A stretch of DNA of 5,888 nucleotides from JBAYZQ01 sp041672385. GTDB lineage: Bacteria; Spirochaetota; Spirochaetia; Sphaerochaetales; Sphaerochaetaceae. The position numbers and the translations under genes were made by a program. Shown in pieces: positions 1 through 5,288 of the stretch; the first letter of the stretch is position 1; every line of letters begins with the position of its first letter. The stretch lies in assembly GCA_041672385.1 (NCBI GenBank), contig JBAYZQ010000143.1, positions 1-5,888 of the forward strand, in the 5' to 3' direction. The notes beneath the pieces were generated by a model. It had not been told where the DNA came from, made no database searches, and was given only the letters and a program-made list of their open reading frames with translations.

Positions 1-7
1 TTGACAT
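1..7 (-). CDS. Start of an unidentified leftward gene (first two codons only)
   Basis: On the minus strand an ATG at 7-5 is followed by TCA and then the window edge, so only Met-Ser is visible and nothing can be said about the product. The start is believable because a perfect AAGGAG lies 6 bases upstream and a plausible promoter lies upstream of that. The gene reads in the same direction as the outer-membrane protein gene to its right, but 287 bp separate them, so it probably has its own promoter. The call rests on the start signals alone. Confidence 0.6.
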
Positions 8-13
8 ATAATA

Positions 14-19
14 CTCCTT
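14..19 (-). promoter_or_regulatory. Strong ribosome binding site for the left-edge gene
   Basis: The minus strand reads AAGGAG, six bases before an ATG. This is the best Shine-Dalgarno match in the window and the main reason to call a gene at the left edge. Confidence 0.65.
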
Positions 20-35
20 GAATTTCTTATGCTAA

Positions 36-64
36 TTTGTATCACAAAATTTTGATTCCTTCAA
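36..64 (-). promoter_or_regulatory. Candidate sigma-70 promoter for the left-edge gene
   Basis: On the minus strand TTGAAG (59-64) and TACAAA (36-41) are separated by exactly 17 bases, and TGA immediately precedes the second box, giving an extended -10. Each box matches the consensus at four of six positions. Transcription would start near position 29, giving a leader of about 22 bases that contains the AAGGAG. In sequence this AT-rich, such matches can arise by chance. The correct spacing and placement upstream of the RBS are what support it. Confidence 0.35.
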
Positions 65-294
65 GACTAAGAATTATTTGAGTAAATTTATTTTAAGAAT
101 TATTATTGAAAAAATAAATATTTAATCCCTCTAAATACTAAATTTTTAGTGAAGTAAAAGGAACAACTATCAATTATGTTTATAAATTCATGAAAATTAT
201 TCCACTGAGTCCACGTTAGTTGACACCCAGAGTAACTAGGAAAACTGCGAATGAATAAAACAAACAGCTTTTTAAGAATAAAAAATTAAAGTAA

Positions 295-1329
295 TTAGAA
301 GAAAATATCCAATCCAAGATTAATTGTTACATCACCGTCTGAGAAAGCTCCAAATTCAGGAAGAATTACAGCAAGATTAATTCCCATTAAGTCAGTTGTA
401 TAGCCAATTCCTAAAGTTCCAAGGGCTTTATCCTCAAAATCGGTTTTTGTTGAATAAGGCCCAGAGACTAGGCCTCCTCTTACATCAAAATGAACCAAAC
501 TAGTAAGCTGAAAAGAAATCTCCATTCCCAGATTTAAAGAAAATTTGTCAGGATCTAAGAGATTATTGGCTTCAACTATTCCATTGAATACTAAAAATCT
601 TAGTTTGTTTTCAGCGTCAAATTTTGAACCTTCATAACTATAACCAAAACTAAAACCCTGACTTATTTCACTCCATGAAAAAGTAAGAGCATTAGTCTCA
701 TTATCGATAATATTACCAAAGACAAAGTTTAGTTTTGAATTTTCATTCATCTTCCAAACACTACTTACATTTACTTTATAAAATACGCTATCAACGATGT
801 TTACATATCTTTCAAGATAGGCCTGCATTATATAGTCCAAAAGAGTGTATTCTTTACGAATGGTAATTTGAAGTCTTTGACTTTTTCCTCCGCCCAAGGC
901 ACTTAACCCAAAAGCAAAGTTATCCCAACCAAAGGCCAAAGAAAATCTAATCTTTGTCGAATTAATTGCTGTAAAAATTTCCCTAGGTTCATTTTCATCT
1001 TCAGCCTTCATGTCATTTTCTAACATCAAAGATAAAGCAACATTACTTCCAATAAACTGTATGTCATTACTTGAGATAGGATTTTGTATCCATGCATTTG
1101 ATTGATTTGCTTTGATCTTATCAGGGCTAAAAAGATCAGAATATCGAGTATTAAATCTTAGAGAATTTGAGGTTTCTTTAAAGAATAAAGAAGCTGGGTT
1201 GGCAAAAAAAGAATCACTTGAATCAATTAAACTAATAGAAGAATCCCCCATTGCCAAAGACCTGAAATCTAAAGCAAAGAGACTAAACATAACTAAAAGC
1301 AATAATAAAAGTAAGCCTAATTTCTTCAA
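295..1329 (-). CDS. Outer-membrane beta-barrel protein, UPF0164/PorV-FadL-like
   Basis: This predicts a 344-residue exported protein, probably an outer-membrane beta-barrel; cargo or binding role is unknown. The frame is open back to an ATG at 1401, but I place the start at TTG 1329-1327. There the protein opens with two lysines and a run of leucines (residues 2-19, ending SLFA), a classical signal peptide. An AAGGGA lies 6 bases upstream, and the start overlaps the previous gene's stop as TTGA. The ATG start would bury the signal peptide 24 residues in. After the likely cleavage near A19, the segment around residues 21-48 (FRSLAMGDSS, then an NPASL motif) matches the N-terminal pattern of PorV/OmpP1/FadL-like barrels, including treponemal UPF0164 proteins. 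The remainder shows alternating polar/hydrophobic strands, no cysteine, and a C-terminal Phe-Phe typical of BAM-assembled barrels. There is no lipobox. The superfamily is fairly secure and the exact family less so. Confidence 0.7.
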   Translation of the reverse strand: MKKLGLLLLLLLVMFSLFALDFRSLAMGDSSISLIDSSDSFFANPASLFFKETSNSLRFNTRYSDLFSPDKIKANQSNAWIQNPISSNDIQFIGSNVALSLMLENDMKAEDENEPREIFTAINSTKIRFSLAFGWDNFAFGLSALGGGKSQRLQITIRKEYTLLDYIMQAYLERYVNIVDSVFYKVNVSSVWKMNENSKLNFVFGNIIDNETNALTFSWSEISQGFSFGYSYEGSKFDAENKLRFLVFNGIVEANNLLDPDKFSLNLGMEISFQLTSLVHFDVRGGLVSGPYSTKTDFEDKALGTLGIGYTTDLMGINLAVILPEFGAFSDGDVTINLGLDIFF

Positions 1330-1589
1330 ACTTTTTCCCTTGCATCCTTTAGTGCTTCTGCCAATTGATCCGTGCAGGAAGTAGAACGCGTCCCACAGCA
1401 TATGCCTTTAAGCAGACTTTCTACTTCTTCAACCTTTCGACCTTTGCACAAAGCAGCTATTCCTTTGTGATTTCCATCACAACCACCAAAAAACTCAACC
1501 TTTTCAATTTTAGAGTCTTCACTCACATCTATTGTAATCATTTTAGCACAAACACCCTTCGGTCTGTAAACTATTTTTCTATTTTCCAT
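1326..1589 (-). CDS. Small cysteine-rich TSCPD-domain protein (TIGR03905-like)
   Basis: This 87-residue protein looks like the stand-alone TSCPD family. Its function is not established, although related domains sit at the C-terminus of some B12-dependent ribonucleotide reductases. Visible family features are GVCAKMI at 12-18, FFGGCDGN at 33-40 followed by GIAALCKG, KGICCG at 61-66, and TSCTDQLAEAL at 70-80. It has six cysteines (C14, C37, C48, C64, C65, C72), consistent with a metal or redox site (inference). The name-giving Pro of TSCPD is Thr here. I chose ATG 1589 because family homology begins right after it; the frame could extend to a TTG at 1637, but those 16 residues look like translated intergenic DNA. 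No good Shine-Dalgarno precedes it. It overlaps the barrel gene by 4 bp, so the two are probably co-transcribed. Confidence 0.8.
   Translation of the reverse strand: MENRKIVYRPKGVCAKMITIDVSEDSKIEKVEFFGGCDGNHKGIAALCKGRKVEEVESLLKGICCGTRSTSCTDQLAEALKDAREKV
1336..1341 (-). promoter_or_regulatory. Ribosome binding site deciding the TTG start of the barrel gene
   Basis: The minus strand reads AAGGGA six bases before TTG 1329-1327, inside the end of the TSCPD gene. It supports the TTG start over the in-frame ATG at 1401, which sits well inside the upstream gene. Confidence 0.55.
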
Positions 1590-1617
1590 TAAAAAAATAT
1601 AGCAAAAAATGTATATT
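1589..1617 (+). promoter_or_regulatory. Candidate promoter of the murE-ddl-dinB operon
   Basis: On the plus strand TTAAAA (1589-1594, four of six matches) and TATATT (1612-1617, five of six) are separated by 17 bases. Transcription would start near 1624, about 37 bases before murE. Its -10 box overlaps that of the divergent candidate promoter. Tentative: AT-rich background. Confidence 0.3.
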
Positions 1618-1637
1618 TTATCTATAGTAATATTCAA
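1610..1637 (-). promoter_or_regulatory. Candidate promoter of the TSCPD-barrel operon
   Basis: On the minus strand TTGAAT (1632-1637) and TATACA (1610-1615) are separated by 16 bases, each matching four of six consensus positions. It lies a short distance upstream of the ATG at 1589. This is tentative because the whole region is AT-rich. Confidence 0.3.
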
Positions 1638-1660
1638 AATATGCTGGTAACATTTAATAT

Positions 1661-3127
1661 ATGAAAAATCTTGAAGAACTTTTAAAAGACGTTATTTCTT
1701 CCATTGATGTTGTTATTAATCCTCAAAATATTATTATAAATAATATTTGTTATAATTCTAAAAAATGTATTGAAAACTCTATCTTTTGTGCATTGCCACC
1801 TTTAACTTCACAAAGTCAAGATGGAAATAATTATATCCTTGATGCTTTAAAAAATGGGGCTAAGGTTATTGTTAGTAAAGATATAAATATAACAAAACAA
1901 AACAATATCACCTATATTATTACTGATAGTCCTGCTCTTCTATTTTCTAAACTCTGCTATAGTTTTCATGATAATCCTCAAAAACAACTTAAAATTTTAG
2001 GTGTGACAGGTACAGACGGAAAAACAACTACTTGTGAATTCCTTTATCAAATGATGAAGCTTCAAAACCAAAAATGTGGAATATTAAGTACTGTGAGCAT
2101 GGATTATGGGCAAGGAAGAAGAAGCTCCTCTTATCGCCAAAGCACACCGGAAGCTGATGTTTTAGCAGATTTCTTTTATAAATGTGTCTATAATAAACTT
2201 GAATATGTTGTACTAGAAACTACAAGTCATGCTCTTAGCCCTCTTACTTCTCGTATTGCTAATATTGAATTTGACGCAGCTATTTTCACTTCAATAACAA
2301 AAGAACATCTTGATTTTCATATTAACTTTGATAACTATCTTGATTCAAAACTAAACCTAGCTAGACAGTTAAAAAAAGGAGCTTTACTAGTAACAAATCC
2401 TTTAAGTCCTTATAAAAATAAAATTATTGAAGAATCAAAAACTGTTTTAACAACTGCTCCTTTTTCAATTCAAACACTTAAGCAAGAGCTTGATTTCATG
2501 ATTATAAGTAAAAATATAAAATTTTGCTATGGAGAAACTTGCTATCTTGAAAACGCAATTTTAGCATATACTGCCTTTACTTCACTACTCAACTTAGACT
2601 ATGAAAAAAATTTAAAGATTTTTGAAATGTTAAAAAGAGTTGATGGTCGGTTTTTCTTAACAAAAAGAAATACAGTCACTTATATAGTTGATTTTGCACA
2701 TACAGCCAAGGCTTATGAAAATTTGTTCTCTTTTTTAAGAAAATTGTATCCTGAGGTTTTTATTACAGTAGTTTTTGGAGAAGGTGGCTTCAGAGATAGA
2801 GAAAAAAGATGGGAAATGGGCCGACTGGCAACCCATTTTTGTTCAAAGATAATAATTACTGAAGAAGACCCTAGAGATGAAGATCCAGAAAGTATTTATC
2901 AGGATATTATTAAACTTGTTGAAAAAAAAGATCTTCCTAAAATAACTCATATTGAAAATCGGGAAATGGCCATCTTAAAAGCCTGCAAAGAAGCTCCAAA
3001 AAATAGTTTTGTACTTCTTTTAGGTAAAGGTAAAGAAAAGACTATAGCTCGAAAAAATGGTGTAAAAATACCTTGGGATGAGAAAAAAACTCTTCTTGAA
3101 ATTATAGATTTAAAGGAAAAAAGATGA
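1661..3127 (+). CDS. murE: MurE, UDP-MurNAc-L-Ala-D-Glu:amino acid ligase
   Basis: This cytoplasmic ATP-dependent ligase adds the third stem-peptide residue to UDP-MurNAc-L-Ala-D-Glu. At 488 residues it is of normal length. The N-terminal UDP-binding domain (about 1-105) carries YNSKK at 31-35 and DGNNYI at 54-59. The central domain has the P-loop GVTGTDGKTTT (114-124), STPEA (161-165), TSHAL (188-192), EHLDFH (215-220), and a lysine at 230 placed like the carbamylated lysine. The C-terminal domain has DFAHT (344-348), GEGGFRDREKR (373-383), EEDPR (401-405) and GKGKE (455-459). The usual DNPR and GKGHE substrate-pocket motifs are altered, so DAP, lysine and ornithine all remain possible; ornithine would fit a treponeme (inference). 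No clear Shine-Dalgarno precedes the ATG, but homology starts at once. It is the first gene of the operon and its stop overlaps the ddl start. Confidence 0.92.
   Translation: MKNLEELLKDVISSIDVVINPQNIIINNICYNSKKCIENSIFCALPPLTSQSQDGNNYILDALKNGAKVIVSKDINITKQNNITYIITDSPALLFSKLCYSFHDNPQKQLKILGVTGTDGKTTTCEFLYQMMKLQNQKCGILSTVSMDYGQGRRSSSYRQSTPEADVLADFFYKCVYNKLEYVVLETTSHALSPLTSRIANIEFDAAIFTSITKEHLDFHINFDNYLDSKLNLARQLKKGALLVTNPLSPYKNKIIEESKTVLTTAPFSIQTLKQELDFMIISKNIKFCYGETCYLENAILAYTAFTSLLNLDYEKNLKIFEMLKRVDGRFFLTKRNTVTYIVDFAHTAKAYENLFSFLRKLYPEVFITVVFGEGGFRDREKRWEMGRLATHFCSKIIITEEDPRDEDPESIYQDIIKLVEKKDLPKITHIENREMAILKACKEAPKNSFVLLLGKGKEKTIARKNGVKIPWDEKKTLLEIIDLKEKR
3112..3117 (+). promoter_or_regulatory. 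Ribosome binding site of ddl within murE
   Basis: AAAGGA lies six bases before the ddl ATG, in the last codons of murE. With the ATGA overlap it suggests translational coupling. Confidence 0.5.
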
Positions 3128-4125
3128 AAAATATTGCTTTAATTTATGGTGCAAGATCTTCAGAACATGAAGTTTCAATTAATAGTGCTAAAAATATTTA
3201 TACTCAACTACAAAAACTTGATTACAACATTCTTTTAATAAAAATAACAAAACAAGGAACTTTTCTCCTAACCGAAGCTGTCTCTTTGGAAAATTCAGGT
3301 GAAGAAATAGAAATTAAAATGGGAAGAGGATTCTTTATAAACAATCAAAAACTTTCAATTGATCTTTGTTTTATTATTGCTCATGGCTCAGAAGGAGAAG
3401 ATGGAAAACTCCAAGGATTGTTGGACATGTTAGACCTTCCCTACACTAGTGCCTCATTATTGGGTTCCGCAATTTGTATGAGCAAAGAGCTTACAAAAAT
3501 TCTTGTCGAAAAATACATAAATACTGTACCTGGAATTTCTACTTTAGTTTGTCCTACTTTAAATACACTTAAGAATCTTGGAAATAAAATTTTTGTTAAA
3601 CCTGAAGCAGGAGGTTCCTCCTTCGGAATAAGTTTACTTTCAGAATTAAATAATAATAATATAATTAAGGCTTTTGAAAAAGCAAAAAAATACAGTGAAA
3701 AGGTTTTATTTGAAACCTACATAGAAAATCGAATGGAAATCGATTGTGGAGTTTTTCAAGATGGTGAAAATATTCAAGTCACCCTTCCTGGGACTATTAC
3801 AAACATCCAAGGGCCTTTAACTTACTGTAAAAAATACTCAACCTTAAGTAAAGCTTTTTTTGTTTGTCCTGCACCTATCAGTCAAAAACAAATTTCCAAT
3901 ATTCAAAAACAATCAAAGATTCTCTTTCAAGCTTTAAATCTAAAGGGTTTTGCACGTTTAGATTATTTTCTGGACCTCGATAGTAACATTTTGTATTTAA
4001 ATGAAATCAATACTATTCCCGGTATGACTGAACAAAGTCATTTTCCAATAATGCTTAAAGAATCTGGAATTCCAATTACTAATTTTTTAAAGGCTTTAAT
4101 CGAAACAAATATAAGGAAAATTTAA
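3124..4125 (+). CDS. ddl: D-alanine--D-alanine ligase
   Basis: This cytoplasmic ATP-grasp enzyme joins two D-alanines into the dipeptide that MurF attaches to the MurE product. It has 333 residues, normal for the family. Visible landmarks are SSEHEVS at 12-18 (E14 as the D-Ala1-binding glutamate), HGSEGEDGKLQG at 87-98, the ATP-binding VKPEAGGSSFG at 158-168, the omega-loop tyrosine Y238 in KKYST, CPAP at 248-251, ARLDYF at 277-282, and the metal-binding LNEINTIPGMT at 292-302. Tyrosine rather than phenylalanine in the omega loop fits D-Ala-D-Ala rather than D-Ala-D-lactate synthesis. One oddity is MSKELTK at 119-125, where the family usually has MDK. Its start overlaps murE by 4 bp and its stop shares one base with the dinB start. 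Confidence 0.95.
   Translation: MKNIALIYGARSSEHEVSINSAKNIYTQLQKLDYNILLIKITKQGTFLLTEAVSLENSGEEIEIKMGRGFFINNQKLSIDLCFIIAHGSEGEDGKLQGLLDMLDLPYTSASLLGSAICMSKELTKILVEKYINTVPGISTLVCPTLNTLKNLGNKIFVKPEAGGSSFGISLLSELNNNNIIKAFEKAKKYSEKVLFETYIENRMEIDCGVFQDGENIQVTLPGTITNIQGPLTYCKKYSTLSKAFFVCPAPISQKQISNIQKQSKILFQALNLKGFARLDYFLDLDSNILYLNEINTIPGMTEQSHFPIMLKESGIPITNFLKALIETNIRKI
4113..4117 (+). promoter_or_regulatory. Ribosome binding site of dinB within ddl
   Basis: AAGGA lies seven bases before the dinB ATG and inside the end of ddl, with the junction reading TAATG. The arrangement favours reinitiation by ribosomes finishing ddl. Confidence 0.5.
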
Positions 4126-5288
4126 TGGGTAGTGTTTTCTTTCATGTTGATATGGATGCTTTTTACGCCTCAATTGAACAATATGAAAACCCAGATTATC
4201 GAAACAAACCAATTGTCATTGGGACTTTAGAAAAAAGATCAGTAGTATCAACTTGCTCATATGAAGCAAGAAAGTACCATATTCACTCTGCCATGCCAGC
4301 TTTTCAAGCTTACAAGCTTTGCCCTAAGGCCATATTTGTAAAACCCAGGATGTATCATTATGGCAAAATTAGTAAACAAATTATGGAAATTCTTAGTCAC
4401 TATTCACCAGAAGTTCACCAAGTTTCAATAGATGAAGCCTTTTTAGATATGACTGGTTCTTTTAGATTATTTGGAAAGCCTAAACATGCTGCTTTGTTAA
4501 TAAAGAAAGAAGTTTTTAATAATACTGGACTTACCATTAGTATTGGAATAGCATCAAATTGTTTTATAGCTAAAATGGCAAGTGATTATAATAAACCTGA
4601 TGGCTTATGCCTAGTTTCTAGGGGGAAAGAACAGGTTTTTATCGACCTTATTGGATTAAAAAACCTATTCGGAATTGGAAAAAGTACCTGGGCTTTCTTG
4701 GAAAAAAAACATCTAAATTCCACTCAAGCGGTTCGTCAACTTTCTCTTGAAGATCTACAAAAAAAGGTAGGAACTTCACTAGGAAACTACCTTTATAAGG
4801 CTGTTAGAGGCCAAGATTTGGGACTTTTCATTAGAGATACAAAAAACCATTCCATTTCAAGTGAAAGAACTTTTTATGATGATATTTATGAAGAAAAACA
4901 ACTTTTTTCTTGTTTGTTGGATTTATCAGTCGATTTAGGATTTCGTGCTATTGAAGAAAAAGTTTTGGTTAAAACTATTTCAGTAAAAATACGTTATCAA
5001 GATTTTTCAACCTTTACTATTCAAAGTACTCCAAATACTGCAATATTGAACACAAAGCAGATTTATGATGAAGCCAAAAAGTTATTGCTGTCAAAATGGA
5101 TAAAAAGTAAAGGTGTTAGGCTTCTAGGCCTCAGTCTTTCAAAGACTTATAAAGGCGAGACCCCCATTCAAGGAGAATTATTCAATGAAAAAGAAGAAAA
5201 GCTACGAGATGTTGATAAAACTATCTATAGCTTAACAAAGAAAGGAATTAAAATTAAGAAAGCCTCTTCTTTAACAAAAGATAAGTAA
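4125..5288 (+). CDS. dinB: DNA polymerase IV, Y-family translesion polymerase
   Basis: This error-prone polymerase copies past damaged template bases. At 387 residues it is full length. The palm carries the catalytic residues D9 (in HVDMDAFYASIEQ, steric gate F13) and D103-E104 (in SIDEAFLD), with YEARK at 46-50 contacting the incoming nucleotide. IGIASNCFIAKMASDYNKPDG spans 140-160. The thumb helix-hairpin-helix is near 176-197 (FGIGKS). The little finger starts near HSISSERTF (242-250). QGELF at 349-353 is a good sliding-clamp binding motif, followed by the common basic tail ending KIKKASS. All catalytic residues are present. It is the last gene of the operon with murE and ddl, an unexpected partner. 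No LexA-type operator is apparent just upstream, which is ddl coding sequence. The 3' end overlaps uppP by 18 bp. Confidence 0.95.
   Translation: MGSVFFHVDMDAFYASIEQYENPDYRNKPIVIGTLEKRSVVSTCSYEARKYHIHSAMPAFQAYKLCPKAIFVKPRMYHYGKISKQIMEILSHYSPEVHQVSIDEAFLDMTGSFRLFGKPKHAALLIKKEVFNNTGLTISIGIASNCFIAKMASDYNKPDGLCLVSRGKEQVFIDLIGLKNLFGIGKSTWAFLEKKHLNSTQAVRQLSLEDLQKKVGTSLGNYLYKAVRGQDLGLFIRDTKNHSISSERTFYDDIYEEKQLFSCLLDLSVDLGFRAIEEKVLVKTISVKIRYQDFSTFTIQSTPNTAILNTKQIYDEAKKLLLSKWIKSKGVRLLGLSLSKTYKGETPIQGELFNEKEEKLRDVDKTIYSLTKKGIKIKKASSLTKDK

Larger units (their letters stand above)
8..294. other. Gene-free intergenic stretch
   Basis: No reading frame of meaningful length with a sensible start lies here on either strand. 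The left end carries the RBS and candidate promoter of the left-edge gene. The rest is the 3' flank of the outer-membrane protein gene. Most of it is extremely AT-rich, but 201-250 is about half G+C (24 of 50 by my count) and contains short complementary segments. On the minus strand CTGGGT (230-225) can pair with ACTCAG (210-205, one G-U), and TAGTT (238-234) with AACTA (221-217). A 10-base direct repeat, AAGAATTATT, occurs at 69-78 and 95-104 and is probably chance. I see no clear intrinsic terminator after the outer-membrane protein gene. Confidence 0.6.

Noticed and set aside
1..12. TTGACA and TATAAT consensus boxes on the plus strand at the left edge
   Set aside because: They overlap (1-6 and 7-12) and cannot form one promoter. 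They fall at the start of the minus-strand gene, and no plus-strand gene follows.
69..104. Direct repeat AAGAATTATT (69-78 and 95-104)
   Set aside because: Only two 10-base, nearly all A/T copies; likely chance rather than an operator or iteron.
251..289. Plus-strand 12-codon frame (MNKTNSFLRIKN) with AGGA ten bases upstream
   Set aside because: Too short and with poor RBS spacing; such frames are expected by chance in AT-rich DNA.
1112..1384. Plus-strand open frame of 90 codons
   Set aside because: It lies antisense to the well-supported barrel and TSCPD genes, resembles no family I know, and its lysine/leucine-rich content reflects the complement of those codons.
1365..1592. Plus-strand open frame of 75 codons
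   Set aside because: It is antisense to the TSCPD gene, which has clear family motifs; no RBS or recognisable protein pattern.
1590..1637. N-terminal extension of the TSCPD protein to a TTG start
   Set aside because: The 16 extra residues are Ile/Tyr/Phe-rich like translated intergenic DNA, and family similarity begins at the ATG at 1589.
5256..5271. AAGAA/TTCTT hairpin as a terminator for uppP
   Set aside because: A 5-bp stem with one G-C pair and no proper T tract, inside dinB coding sequence; too weak to call.
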